Origin: Ferrimonas pelagia
Lineage (GTDB): Bacteria; Pseudomonadota; Gammaproteobacteria; Enterobacterales; Shewanellaceae
NCBI RefSeq assembly: GCF_039543565.1
Contig: NZ_BAABJZ010000107.1
Coordinates: 89,845-153,844, forward strand
DNA: 64,000 nt
Direction of reading: 5' to 3'
Numbering within the stretch: the first letter of the stretch is position 1; each line of letters starts with the position of its first letter. A model generated the notes under the pieces. That model was not told the origin of the DNA. It was given only the letters and a program-made list of their open reading frames with translations, and ran no database searches. This document shows, piece by piece, positions 16,309 through 25,752 of this stretch. The translations under genes and the position numbers were made by a program.

Positions 16309-17973
16309 CTAGTCAGCGATCAAGCGGCCCTGCTCCATTGTCAGTACGCGATCCATTTGGGCTAGGGCAGCCGGTTTATGGGTGATATACAACAAGGTTC
16401 GCTCAGGCCGATGCGTCAACAGACAGTCAATGATCTCCTGCTCGGTGGCGTCGTCCAAACCCTCTGTCGGTTCATCCAGCAGCAAGAGATTGGCCGGATG
16501 CAACAGGGCGCGAGCGATCCCGATCCGGCGGCGTTCTCCGCCTGATAGCTGCCGGCCACCTTCCCCCAGCCACTGGGTGAGGCCTTGGCCCTGCAGCAGC
16601 GATCCAAGCTGTACCTGTTGCAGTACCGTTTTGAGCTGCTGCTCGCTGGCGTGGGGACAAGCTAAGCGGAGATTGTTGGCTAGGGAGTCATTAAAGATAT
16701 GGACGCGTTGGCTCACTAGGCAGATCTGTTGACGCAGCGCGCTTTGCTGATAGCTTGCGATAGGCTGGCCGTTGAGGAGGATCTCTCCTTGCTGCGCTTG
16801 CGCCTCACGACAGATGAGTTGCAATAGGGTGGATTTGCCGCAGCCGGTTTTGCCGATCAAGGCTACCTTCTCGCCAGGGCTGAGTTGTAGTGAGAGCTGA
16901 TCCACTGCGGGATCCAGCGCCCCCGGATAGCGATACTGCAGCGCCGATAAGGTGAGTCGGCCCTGCTCCTGCTGCACTGAACGCTCGCCAAAGCGGAGGC
17001 TCTGTGTATGGTGCAGGATGGGGTTGAGGCGACGGGCAGCGGCCAAGGTATGGCTTAGATGCTGGAATGCGGTAGCGACCGGATTAAGCGCCTCAAAACT
17101 GGCCAGGGTGGCAAACACGACGAGGGCCAACAATGGGCCTGGCGGACCCGTCACTGACAACTCTTGGTAGGCCAGGGCTAGCATCAGCAACAACAGCCAG
17201 CCGTTGAGGCAAACTAATAGACCTTGTGAGATCCCGGTCAGGCTGGCCATGCGCCGTTGCGCCTGGATCAGTCTCTGCTCGGTTGCCATCGCTCGCTGGC
17301 GGTGGCTGGACTCCGCGCCGTAGATCATCAGCTCAGTCTGGCTGTCGAGGTAGGATACCAGCTCCAATCGATATTGGTGTTGCTGCTGACTCAACTGCTC
17401 ACCGGGGCGGCGGCCGAGGAAATAGAACAGCGGTGGCAGCAACAGCAGTAAGCACAGCAAAACGGCCCCCAACAGCAGGCCGAGTGCTGGCGAGACCCAA
17501 TACATCAGTGCTGAGACGGCCAGGATCGCCACGGTGCCCGCGACGACCGGCGTGATCAGCCGTAGATAGAGGTGATCAAGCGCATCCACATCCGCAACCA
17601 TACGGTTGAGCACGTCCGCATCGCGCAGTCCGGCTAACGTGTCCGGCGACAGTGGCCCCAGGCGCCGGAAGAACCAGCTGCGTAACGTCGTGAGGAGACG
17701 AAAGGTCGCGTCATGGCTGACAACGCGCTCTGCCCAGCGCGCGGCGGTACGGAGCATTGAGAGGCCCCGCACCCCACCTGCGGGCAGCATATAGTTAAAA
17801 TCCGCGCTACGGCTGATCACCAAGCCGGCTACCGCACTGGCGGCGATAAACCAGCCAGACAAGGAGAGCAGCCCGATGCTGGCGAGTAGGGTCAGCAGGG
17901 ATAACAAGGTGCCTGCGGCGAGGCGTTGCCAGTGTTGCCGAAACAGTCGAAGAAACGGGCGCAGTTCATGCAT
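16309..17973 (-). CDS. cydC: Heterodimeric ABC exporter subunit CydC
   Basis: Half of the CydDC exporter of the inner membrane, needed for assembly of cytochrome bd and reported to move heme/thiols. The 554-residue protein has six predicted membrane helices (residues ~15-300) and an ABC domain with Walker A IGKTGCGKSTLLQL, signature LSGGERRRIGIARALL and Walker B LLLLDEPTEGLD. The ATG at 17973 (HELRPFLRLFRQHWQRL) overlaps the end of cydD by 8 bases, giving coupled translation. Confidence 0.95.
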   Translation of the reverse strand: MHELRPFLRLFRQHWQRLAAGTLLSLLTLLASIGLLSLSGWFIAASAVAGLVISRSADFNYMLPAGGVRGLSMLRTAARWAERVVSHDATFRLLTTLRSWFFRRLGPLSPDTLAGLRDADVLNRMVADVDALDHLYLRLITPVVAGTVAILAVSALMYWVSPALGLLLGAVLLCLLLLLPPLFYFLGRRPGEQLSQQQHQYRLELVSYLDSQTELMIYGAESSHRQRAMATEQRLIQAQRRMASLTGISQGLLVCLNGWLLLLMLALAYQELSVTGPPGPLLALVVFATLASFEALNPVATAFQHLSHTLAAARRLNPILHHTQSLRFGERSVQQEQGRLTLSALQYRYPGALDPAVDQLSLQLSPGEKVALIGKTGCGKSTLLQLICREAQAQQGEILLNGQPIASYQQSALRQQICLVSQRVHIFNDSLANNLRLACPHASEQQLKTVLQQVQLGSLLQGQGLTQWLGEGGRQLSGGERRRIGIARALLHPANLLLLDEPTEGLDDATEQEIIDCLLTHRPERTLLYITHKPAALAQMDRVLTMEQGRLIAD

Positions 17974-19654
17974 GGTGGTTGGCTCCGGCCGAGGGGAGTT
18001 GCAGCCATAGATCGGCACTGTGCAACTGCTGCTGACGGTGGCTGATCAGGACAGTGGTTCGTCCTTGACGGAACTGCTCTAACGATTGTTGGATCAAGCG
18101 TTCACTGTCTTGATCTAGGCTGGCGCTGGGCTCGTCAAGTAGCAGCACGGGTGCCGGTTTGAGTAAGGCTCTGGCCAGAGCCAGGCGTTGCGCTTGGCCG
18201 ACGGACAGGCCACCAGCGCGGTCGCTAATGGGGTAGTCAAGCCCACCGGGCAGGCGCTGAACAAACTCATCGGCGTGGGCAAGTTGGATAGCGGTTTGCA
18301 GTTGACTGCGATCCGCTAACGGGGCCGCGAGTCGAAGGTTGTCTGCGATGGAGCCGTACTGCAGCTGCGGATTTTGGCCGAGCCAGGTGAGATTTGCGTG
18401 CAAGTGTTGGCGATCCAGCTCTCTGATCTCAGTCCCATTCGCGGTCAGGGAGCCTCGGTAGGGCAGCAGGCCCATGATGGCGTTCATGATCGAGGTTTTA
18501 CCGCTGCCGGTTGGTCCGGCCAATGCCAGAGTCTGCCCGGCGGGCAGGGTGAAGGAGACCGGTGAGCACAGCGGGGTGCCATCCAAGGCGGTCACCACCA
18601 GATCTTTGGCGGCAAGGCTGACGTCAGCCCCATTCAGAGTCTGTTGACCTTGAGCGGGCACCGGGGTTTCCATCAGCTTACGCAGATCGTCGGCAGCGCC
18701 GACAGCTTCGGCTTTGGCGTGATAATAGGTACCCAGATCGCGAAACGGTTGAAAGAAGTCCGGCGCGAGGATCAGTACCAGCAAGCCACTAAAGAGGCTG
18801 ATCCCATAGCCATAGTGGCCAAAGTTCAGTTCGCCTAGGTAGCTAAAGCCAAAGTAGACCGCGATCACGGCAATGGAGATCGAGGCAAAGAACTCGAGCA
18901 CGGCCGAGGACAGAAAGGCCATCTTGAGCACTTCCATGGTGCGCTGGCGGAACTGCTCTGAGGCGTGATCCATCTTGTCTGCTTCACGTTCGAGTTGGTC
19001 GAACAGTCGTATGGTTGATAAGCCCTTGAGTCGGTCGAGGAAGTGACCAGAGAGCCGGGCGAGCGCGAGAAAGTTACGTTTGTTGGCGTCCGCTGCCCCC
19101 ATGCCGACCAGCGCCATGAACAAGATCGTTAACGGCGCGGTAACGATGAAGATCAATGCCGACGCCCAGTTGAGCGGCAGAACCACCAGCAAGATCGTCA
19201 GTGGGATCATCGCAACCAATCGCATCTGCACAAGGTACTTGGCGTAAAATTCTTGCACCTTCTCGACCTGCTCTAACAACAAACTGCTCCAGGCTCCGGT
19301 CGCTTGGCGCTGGACAAATGCTGGGCCCAGTTGATGGATCTGCTCGAGCAAGCCCTGACGCAGGTGTTGGCGTACCGCGGCACCGGCCTGAAAGCCGGAG
19401 TACTCCTTGCCCCAAAGCAGGGCGGCACGAAGCGGGAAGAGCAGCGCGAGCAGGGCGAGGTGTGGGTGGAAGTCACTGAGATCGGCATGCTCGATGATCA
19501 AGCCATGCAGGAGTTCGGCCAGAAGCCAGGCTTGGCCGATCAGCAGGAGTGCATTGGCGTAGCCCAGTATGAGTGTCAGATTGATCCAGCGTTTGCCGGC
19601 ATGCGCTCCTTGGCGGAGCCAATCCAGGCTGAGGCGTTCGGTATTTTTATCCAT
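17966..19654 (-). CDS. cydD: Heterodimeric ABC exporter subunit CydD
   Basis: Partner of CydC. It has 562 residues, N-terminal membrane domain with about six helices, and C-terminal ATPase with Walker A AGPTGSGKTSIMNAIMG, signature LSVGQAQRLALARALL (a degenerate LSVGQ rather than LSGGQ) and Walker B VLLLDEPSASLD. The order trxB-cydD-cydC matches E. coli, but a hairpin lies between trxB and cydD, so cydDC may be expressed partly separately. Confidence 0.95.
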   Translation of the reverse strand: MDKNTERLSLDWLRQGAHAGKRWINLTLILGYANALLLIGQAWLLAELLHGLIIEHADLSDFHPHLALLALLFPLRAALLWGKEYSGFQAGAAVRQHLRQGLLEQIHQLGPAFVQRQATGAWSSLLLEQVEKVQEFYAKYLVQMRLVAMIPLTILLVVLPLNWASALIFIVTAPLTILFMALVGMGAADANKRNFLALARLSGHFLDRLKGLSTIRLFDQLEREADKMDHASEQFRQRTMEVLKMAFLSSAVLEFFASISIAVIAVYFGFSYLGELNFGHYGYGISLFSGLLVLILAPDFFQPFRDLGTYYHAKAEAVGAADDLRKLMETPVPAQGQQTLNGADVSLAAKDLVVTALDGTPLCSPVSFTLPAGQTLALAGPTGSGKTSIMNAIMGLLPYRGSLTANGTEIRELDRQHLHANLTWLGQNPQLQYGSIADNLRLAAPLADRSQLQTAIQLAHADEFVQRLPGGLDYPISDRAGGLSVGQAQRLALARALLKPAPVLLLDEPSASLDQDSERLIQQSLEQFRQGRTTVLISHRQQQLHSADLWLQLPSAGANHHA

Positions 19655-19658
19655 ACAA

Positions 19659-19684
19659 CAAAAAGGGGCCGTGTGGGGCCCCTT
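19659..19684 (-). terminator. Terminator or attenuator between trxB and cydD
   Basis: Read leftward, AAGGGGCC (19684-19677) pairs with GGCCCCTT (19670-19663) and is followed by TTTGTTG. It sits 16 bases after the trxB stop and only 9 bases before the cydD start codon, close enough to interact with the cydD ribosome site. Confidence 0.75.
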
Positions 19685-19699
19685 AACAGATCCTATTGC

Positions 19700-20659
19700 T
19701 TATTGTTCCGCCAGGGCGTCGAGGAAGCGCTCAGCATCAAGCGCGGCCATGCAGCCGGTACCGGCTGAAGTGATGGCTTGACGGTAGATATGGTCCATCA
19801 CATCGCCGGCAGCAAAGACGCCGGGGATCGAGGTTTGGGTGGCGTTGCCTTCCAGTCCACTGTTGACCTTGATGTAGCCATTATTCATTACCAGTTGATC
19901 TTTGAAGATCTCGGTATTGGGGCTGTGCCCAATGGCGATAAACACGCCGTCGACGTTCAACTGCTCGGTGGCGTCGCTTTGCGTGTGCTTGATGCGGGCG
20001 CCGGTAACGCCCATAGCATCGCCCAAAACCTCATCCAGGACGCGGTCGGTATGCAGAATGATGTTGCCATTTTCGACCTTGTCCATCAGGCGTTTGACTA
20101 GGATCTTTTCCGCCCGGAAGCTATCGCGACGGTGGATCAGGTGCACCTCTGAGGCGATATTGGCGAGGTACAACGCTTCTTCCACCGCGGTATTGCCGCC
20201 ACCGACCACGGCGACCGGTTTGTTGCGGTAGAAAAAGCCATCACAGGTGGCGCAGGCTGACACCCCTTTGCCCTTAAAGGCTTCTTCCGACTCCAGTCCA
20301 AGGTACATTGCACTGGCACCGGTTGCGATGATCAGGGCATCGCAGGTGTATTCACGGCTGTCCCCTTTGAGACGAAACGGGCGGTTTGCCAAATCGACTT
20401 CATTGATGTGATCAAACAGGATCTCGGTCTCGAAGCGCTCCGCATGCTGATGCATTCGCTCCATTAACGCTGGCCCCGTTAGATCGGCGGCATCGCCGGG
20501 CCAATTTTCCACTTCCGTGGTGGTGGTGAGCTGTCCGCCTTGCTGCATCCCGGTGACCAATACTGGGTTGAGGTTGGCTCGGGCGGCGTAGACTGCGGCG
20601 GTGTATCCGGCAGGGCCTGATCCCAAGATCAACAGTTGGCTATGTTTGACTGCGCTCAT
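19700..20659 (-). CDS. trxB: Thioredoxin reductase
   Basis: TrxB transfers electrons from NADPH through FAD to thioredoxin. The 319-residue protein has the FAD-binding GSGPAGYTAAVYAARANL near the start, the redox-active CATC (SACATCDGFF), the NADPH-binding GGGNTAVEEALYL and the closing GVFAAGDVMDHIYRQAITSAGTGC. Length and motifs are those of the low-molecular-weight bacterial enzyme. It is first in the leftward trxB-cydD-cydC group. Confidence 0.97.
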   Translation of the reverse strand: MSAVKHSQLLILGSGPAGYTAAVYAARANLNPVLVTGMQQGGQLTTTTEVENWPGDAADLTGPALMERMHQHAERFETEILFDHINEVDLANRPFRLKGDSREYTCDALIIATGASAMYLGLESEEAFKGKGVSACATCDGFFYRNKPVAVVGGGNTAVEEALYLANIASEVHLIHRRDSFRAEKILVKRLMDKVENGNIILHTDRVLDEVLGDAMGVTGARIKHTQSDATEQLNVDGVFIAIGHSPNTEIFKDQLVMNNGYIKVNSGLEGNATQTSIPGVFAAGDVMDHIYRQAITSAGTGCMAALDAERFLDALAEQ

Positions 20660-20719
20660 CTGTTACTCCGAGTTATAAGTTCGCGTTGCGGCGATTGTAT
20701 GTAAAAGGCATACCAAAAG

Positions 20720-20748
20720 AAACGGGAGCTGCCGCTCCCGTTTGTTCT
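20720..20748 (-). terminator. Rho-independent terminator of ald
   Basis: AAACGGGAGC pairs with GCTCCCGTTT around a TGCC loop. It begins 15 bases after the ald stop on the leftward strand and is followed by a short TTCTTTT run. Confidence 0.85.
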
Positions 20749-20763
20749 GATCTATCGATTGCC

Positions 20764-21885
20764 TCAGTCTGCTTTTATCAGTTGATAAGGGTCGTGATAT
20801 TTGTAGCCTAATGCCTCGGCCACTTCGGGACAGGTGATCTTGCCGTCGAGCACGTTCAGTCCTTTCATCAAGTGCGGATCATCCAGTAGGGCACGGGCAA
20901 CCCCCTTATCGGCCAGGTTGATGATAAAGGGCAGGGTGGCATTGTTGAGGGCGAAGGTAGAGGTTCTTGGCACGGCCCCTGGCATGTTGGCGACACAGTA
21001 ATGGACAACGTCGTCAACCAGGTAGACCGGATCTTGGTGGGTGGTGGCTTTGGACGTTTCGACGCAGCCACCTTGGTCAATGGCGACATCCACAATGGCA
21101 GCCCCGGATTTCATTTGCCGGATATGCTCTCGTGTGACCAACTTCGGCGCGGCAGCCCCAGGGATCAGCACCCCGCCGATCACCAGATCGGCATTGATCA
21201 CGTGTTGCTCCAACGCTTCGGCGGTTGAATAGATCACCTTGGCGCGGTTCTCGAACTGATGATTCAACTCACGCAAGACGTTTACGTTGCGATCCAGGAT
21301 AGTGACGTCGGCGCCCATGCCAACCGCCATCAATGCGGCGTTACGTCCCACCATGCCGCCGCCGATCACCACGACCTTGGCCGGCTCAACGCCCGGTACA
21401 CCGCCGAGCAGCATGCCGCGGCCTTGATGGGATTTTTCCAGTGCTTGGGCACCCGCCTGGATCGACATGCGTCCTGCGACTTCGGACATCGGAGCAAGTA
21501 GAGGTAGACCTCCGTGTTGATCGGTGACCGTTTCATAAGCGATACAAGTAGCGCCACTTTGAACTAATTCGACAGTTTGTTCTGGGTCGGGCGCGAGGTG
21601 AAGGTAGGTAAACAGCAGTTGTTGCGGGCGTAACATTGCGCGTTCGACCGCTTGGGGTTCCTTTACCTTGACGATCATCTCGGCGTGTTTGAACACGGCT
21701 TGGGCGTCAGGGAGGATCTCCGCGCCGGCATCGATGTAATCCTGATCAGTACAGCCTATTCCCAGTCCTGCTTGCGTTTCTACGAACACTTGATGGCCGC
21801 GCAGGGCCAACTCACGAACACTGGCGGGCACCATACCCACCCGGTATTCGTGGTTTTTGATCTCCTTGGGTACACCGATAATCAT
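20764..21885 (-). CDS. ald: Alanine dehydrogenase
   Basis: NAD-dependent conversion of alanine to pyruvate and ammonia. The 373-residue protein has the pyruvate-binding YRVGMVPASV, catalytic lysine and histidine in IVKVKEP and FTYLHLAPD, and the Rossmann glycines GGGMVGRNAALMAVGMGADV. The start is the ATG at 21885 (IIGVPKEIKNHEYRV), preceded by GGAGG; the open frame upstream adds six residues without homology. It is divergent from lrp, and Lrp-family regulators commonly control neighbouring ald genes, so regulation by Lrp is a reasonable inference. Confidence 0.96.
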   Translation of the reverse strand: MIIGVPKEIKNHEYRVGMVPASVRELALRGHQVFVETQAGLGIGCTDQDYIDAGAEILPDAQAVFKHAEMIVKVKEPQAVERAMLRPQQLLFTYLHLAPDPEQTVELVQSGATCIAYETVTDQHGGLPLLAPMSEVAGRMSIQAGAQALEKSHQGRGMLLGGVPGVEPAKVVVIGGGMVGRNAALMAVGMGADVTILDRNVNVLRELNHQFENRAKVIYSTAEALEQHVINADLVIGGVLIPGAAAPKLVTREHIRQMKSGAAIVDVAIDQGGCVETSKATTHQDPVYLVDDVVHYCVANMPGAVPRTSTFALNNATLPFIINLADKGVARALLDDPHLMKGLNVLDGKITCPEVAEALGYKYHDPYQLIKAD

Positions 21886-22066
21886 TGTTATGTCCGCCTC
21901 CAATCTGCGTTATTAACGATTTGCTGACCTGTGAAAACATTTGTGATGTTTTACTTGGCCTTAGCATCAAAAGTAGTATATTCTGCGACTGGGAGCATTT
22001 CCCTCACTTTATTTGGGTGCAAATGGATGAAAATCCCGCTAGAGACGGGAATTAAAGGAAGTTAAT

Positions 22067-22570
22067 ATGGCATATAACAAGAAAAAGCCGTTAAAAGAAC
22101 TGGATAGGATCGACCGTAACATCTTGAATGAACTGCAGCGAGATGGCCGTATCTCCAACGTTGAGCTGTCCAAGCGAGTCGGTCTCAGTCCTACTCCGTG
22201 CTTGGAGCGGGTGAAGCGTTTGGAGCGTCAAGGCTTTATCCTCGGCTACACCGCTCAGGTGAACCCGCACTATCTGGGAGCATCACTGCTGGTTTATGTC
22301 GAGATCTCTTTGAATCGTGATTCGCCAGATGTGTTTGATGAATTCAACAAGGCTGTAATGGGACTGGAAGACGTTCAGGAATGCCATCTGGTCTCTGGTG
22401 ATTTTGATTATCTGTTAAAAACCCGAGTCAGCGATATGACGGCCTACCGTCGCTTGCTGTCGGAAACGCTGTTGAAGCTCCCTTCGGTCAAAGACACCCG
22501 AACCTATGTTGTCATGGAAGAAGTAAAGCAGACCAGCCGGGTTCAAATCGCCTCGACCGCACTCGCTTAA
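22067..22570 (+). CDS. lrp: Leucine-responsive regulatory protein
   Basis: A global transcription regulator of the Lrp/AsnC family, 167 residues. An N-terminal helix-turn-helix (ISNVELSKRVGLSPTPCLERVKRLE, residues ~28-52) is followed by the RAM ligand-binding domain with HLVSGDFDYLLKTRV. It is close in sequence to enterobacterial Lrp and sits upstream of ftsK, as in E. coli. The gene has an AAGGAAG ribosome site and ends in a strong terminator, so it is monocistronic. Confidence 0.96.
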   Translation: MAYNKKKPLKELDRIDRNILNELQRDGRISNVELSKRVGLSPTPCLERVKRLERQGFILGYTAQVNPHYLGASLLVYVEISLNRDSPDVFDEFNKAVMGLEDVQECHLVSGDFDYLLKTRVSDMTAYRRLLSETLLKLPSVKDTRTYVVMEEVKQTSRVQIASTALA

Positions 22571-22598
22571 ACCTTAAATCGGTTGAGCGAAAAAAACG

Positions 22599-22624
22599 AA
22601 AAGTGCCCAGTGTGGCACTTTTTT
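22599..22624 (+). terminator. Rho-independent terminator of lrp
   Basis: AAAGTGCC pairs with GGCACTTT over a 6-base loop and is followed by a T run; it begins 28 bases after the lrp stop. Confidence 0.9.
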
Positions 22625-22729
22625 GTTGCTTCAATGAACGACCGCAAGCCGTAACCATGCATCTGTCCAGTGGGTTTGCTAAGGTAGCGTCACTTATCCT
22701 ATTTTTGAGAATTGAGGGCGCCATTGTTC

Positions 22730-25147
22730 ATGACCAAGCTTGAACCGTTGAGTGGTTGGCAACGATTGTTGGAAGGCGGGTTGATCCTGACGACGCTGGC
22801 GGCATTGTTCACCTTGTTCTCATTGGCGACTTACCATCCGGCAGATCCTGGCTGGAGCACTGTGGCCTGGGACGGCGATGTGCGCAATGCCATGGGGTTG
22901 GTCGGGGCGTGGATCGCCGATGTCTTGTTGTTTGTGTTTGGGATCACGGCATTTGTGATCCCCTTTGTGGTCGCCATTGTCGGTTGGCTAGCGTTCCATC
23001 AGGCCTACCAGCTCACCGAGATCGATTACTTTTCTGTGGGCCTGCGCTTGATCGGCTTTTTGCTGACGGTATTGAGTTTTGCCACGTTGGCGTCACTTAA
23101 TGCCGATGATATCCATTATTTCTCTGCCGGTGGCGTTTTAGGTGATGTGATCGCCTCGGCCATGCTCCCTGTCTTTAATCTGATCGGCACGACTCTTATT
23201 CTGCTGTGTTTTATCGCCGCGGGTTTTACCTTGATGACCGGATTAAGCTGGCTGACCATCGCCGAGTGGGTGGGCGCCGGAGTGATCGCATTGGTGCTGG
23301 CCCTGGCCCGATTGCCACAGCGGCTAAGTGAAGCGCGGGAAGACAGCGAGGATACCCGTGGCTTTATGGAGGTGTTCGAGCGATTCAAGGCACCCAAACC
23401 GCAGCAAAACGAGCCAACCAGTGATGACGTCGCTTTGGCACCGCGCGGCAATGATGCCTCACAGCAGCATGAGCCCGCCCCGCCAGCAACGTCGGAGCGG
23501 GTCGAACCATCGGTTGGCGCGGTCGAGCCGGTGCTGACGCCGCCTTGGCAGGCCGACGATATCGAGCAAAATACGCTCGAGCCTTATCTCGAACAAGCGG
23601 TCAATCAGGCGCGCCAACGTCAGGGCAAGGCTCCGATCGTCCCAGCTGCTGCCGTGACCCCCATGCCAACCTTGGAGCTGCTTGATCGTCCCAACAAATC
23701 GGAGGACCCCATCAGTCGTGAAGAGCTGGATGGGATAGGCCGGTTGGTCGAGGCCAAACTGAAGGATTTTAATATCGACGCGACGGTCGTGGATGTGCAT
23801 CCAGGGCCGGTGATCACGCGATTCGAACTTGATCTCGCTCCTGGGGTCAAAGTCTCCAAGATCACGAACTTAGCCAAAGATCTGGCACGGGCGCTGTCCG
23901 CCGTGAGTGTGCGCGTGGTTGAGGTGATCCCGGGGAAATCGGTGATCGGACTTGAGTTGCCGAATAAACATCGCGAGATCGTGTATCTGCGCGATGTGTT
24001 TGCATCACCCAACTTTGCCGCTTCTGCGTCGAATCTCACCATGGTGTTGGGACAGGATATCTCCGGGCAAGCCGTGGTGGTGGATCTCGCCAAAATGCCC
24101 CATTTGCTGGTCGCCGGTACCACGGGCTCGGGCAAGTCGGTGGGGGTCAATGTGATGATCCTCAGCCTACTGTATAAATCGACGCCCGAAGATGTGCGGA
24201 TGATCATGATCGATCCCAAGATGTTGGAGCTGTCGGTGTATGAGGGGATCCCTCATCTGCTCTGCGAAGTGGTGACCGACATGAAAGAGGCGTCCAATGC
24301 GCTACGTTGGTGCGTCGGCGAGATGGAACGACGGTACAAGTTGATGTCGGCGTTGGGCGTGCGCAACCTGAAGGGTTACAACGCCAAGATCCTCGAGGCG
24401 CAAGAGCGCGGTGAGCCGTTATTGGATCCGCTGTGGAAACCGGAGCAGGGCATGGAAAGCCAAGCGCCGGCGCTGGGTAAGCTGCCCTCGATCGTGGTGG
24501 TGGTGGACGAGTTTGCCGACATGATGATGATCGTCGGCAAGAAGGTGGAAGAGCTGATCGCCCGCATTGCACAAAAGGCGCGGGCGGCGGGGATCCACCT
24601 GATCCTAGCCACGCAGCGGCCGTCTGTGGATGTGATCACCGGATTGATCAAGGCGAATATCCCAACCCGGATCGCCTTTCAGGTCTCCAGCCGGGTGGAC
24701 TCGAGAACCATTTTGGACCAACAAGGGGCCGAACAGCTACTCGGGCAGGGGGACATGTTGTACCTGCCACCGGGCACCGGCGTACCGATCCGGGTGCACG
24801 GCGCCTTTGTCGATGATCATGAGGTGCATAAAGTGGTGGCGGATTGGAGTACCCGTGCTAAGCCTCAGTATGTCGATGAGATCCTCTCCGGTGAGAGTGG
24901 CGGTGAGATGGTGCTCTTGCCCGGAGAGAATGGTGACAGCGACAGCGAAAAGGATCCGCTGTATGACGAAGCCGTACAGTTTGTGATTGAATCACGGCGC
25001 GCCTCGATCTCGAGTGTGCAACGTAAATTGAAGATCGGTTACAACCGAGCCGCCCGCTTAGTCGAGCAAATGCAAGAAAGCGGCTTGGTCAGTGCCCCAG
25101 GGCATAACGGTAATCGAGAAGTTTTGGTACCAGGACCAACAAATTGA
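22730..25147 (+). CDS. ftsK: DNA translocase FtsK
   Basis: FtsK pumps DNA at the closing septum and activates XerCD at dif. The 805-residue protein has four membrane helices in the first ~180 residues, a Pro/Gln-rich linker (~215-330) and a RecA-like motor with Walker A GTTGSGKSVGVNVM and Walker B VVVVDEFADMMM. The C-terminal gamma winged helix (SISSVQRKLKIGYNRAARLVEQM) recognises KOPS. The linker is far shorter than in E. coli, as is common outside the enterobacteria. The ATG at 22730 follows GAGG. It overlaps lolA by one base. Confidence 0.96.
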   Translation: MTKLEPLSGWQRLLEGGLILTTLAALFTLFSLATYHPADPGWSTVAWDGDVRNAMGLVGAWIADVLLFVFGITAFVIPFVVAIVGWLAFHQAYQLTEIDYFSVGLRLIGFLLTVLSFATLASLNADDIHYFSAGGVLGDVIASAMLPVFNLIGTTLILLCFIAAGFTLMTGLSWLTIAEWVGAGVIALVLALARLPQRLSEAREDSEDTRGFMEVFERFKAPKPQQNEPTSDDVALAPRGNDASQQHEPAPPATSERVEPSVGAVEPVLTPPWQADDIEQNTLEPYLEQAVNQARQRQGKAPIVPAAAVTPMPTLELLDRPNKSEDPISREELDGIGRLVEAKLKDFNIDATVVDVHPGPVITRFELDLAPGVKVSKITNLAKDLARALSAVSVRVVEVIPGKSVIGLELPNKHREIVYLRDVFASPNFAASASNLTMVLGQDISGQAVVVDLAKMPHLLVAGTTGSGKSVGVNVMILSLLYKSTPEDVRMIMIDPKMLELSVYEGIPHLLCEVVTDMKEASNALRWCVGEMERRYKLMSALGVRNLKGYNAKILEAQERGEPLLDPLWKPEQGMESQAPALGKLPSIVVVVDEFADMMMIVGKKVEELIARIAQKARAAGIHLILATQRPSVDVITGLIKANIPTRIAFQVSSRVDSRTILDQQGAEQLLGQGDMLYLPPGTGVPIRVHGAFVDDHEVHKVVADWSTRAKPQYVDEILSGESGGEMVLLPGENGDSDSEKDPLYDEAVQFVIESRRASISSVQRKLKIGYNRAARLVEQMQESGLVSAPGHNGNREVLVPGPTN

Positions 25148-25752
25148 TGAAAAAGATCTGTGCTGCGCTGTTAATAAGCAGCGGCATTCCGTTCGCGATG
25201 GCGCAAGCGGATGACACCGACGTGCTCAAACTGAGATTGGCACAACTGCCACAGTTTGAGGCTCAGTTTAACCAGCAAGCGTTCGACTTTGATAACAATC
25301 TGGTGCAGCAAAGCGCTGGACACGTTGCACTGCAGGCGCCCTTGAAGTTTGTCTGGGAGCAGCGGGATCCCGAGCCACTTCAGCTGATCTCCGATGGCGA
25401 AGCGGTGTGGTTTTACGATCCCTATGTTGAACAGGTGACGGTGAGCAACGTGGATGATGCGATCAGCCAGACACCATTGTCCCTGTTGTCGTCTCAGGAT
25501 CCGGCGATCTGGGCTCGATGGAATGTGGTGCAAGCCCAAGAGTGCTTCACCCTGACCGATACTCAGGCGAGTGATGTCCAGATGCAGGTCTGCTTTAACG
25601 ATGAGGTGATCTCCAAGCTGCAGTTGGTGGATGCACAGGGCACGCGAACCACCATGTTACTGACGGACTTCACCACCGAGCTGGCCCAGTCCAGCCAGTT
25701 CCATTTCACGCCACCGGAAGGCACCTATATCGACGATCAGCGCCATCAATGA
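25147..25752 (+). CDS. lolA: Outer-membrane lipoprotein carrier LolA
   Basis: Periplasmic chaperone that ferries lipoproteins from LolCDE to LolB. The 201-residue precursor has a signal peptide cleaved near FAMAQA, then the LolA core with FEAQFNQQAFD, the APLKFVWEQRDPEPLQLISDG segment and YDPYVEQVTV lining the lipid cavity. It is translationally coupled to ftsK (TGATG junction) and to rarA (4-base overlap), so ftsK-lolA-rarA-crcB form one transcript. Confidence 0.95.
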   Translation: MKKICAALLISSGIPFAMAQADDTDVLKLRLAQLPQFEAQFNQQAFDFDNNLVQQSAGHVALQAPLKFVWEQRDPEPLQLISDGEAVWFYDPYVEQVTVSNVDDAISQTPLSLLSSQDPAIWARWNVVQAQECFTLTDTQASDVQMQVCFNDEVISKLQLVDAQGTRTTMLLTDFTTELAQSSQFHFTPPEGTYIDDQRHQ

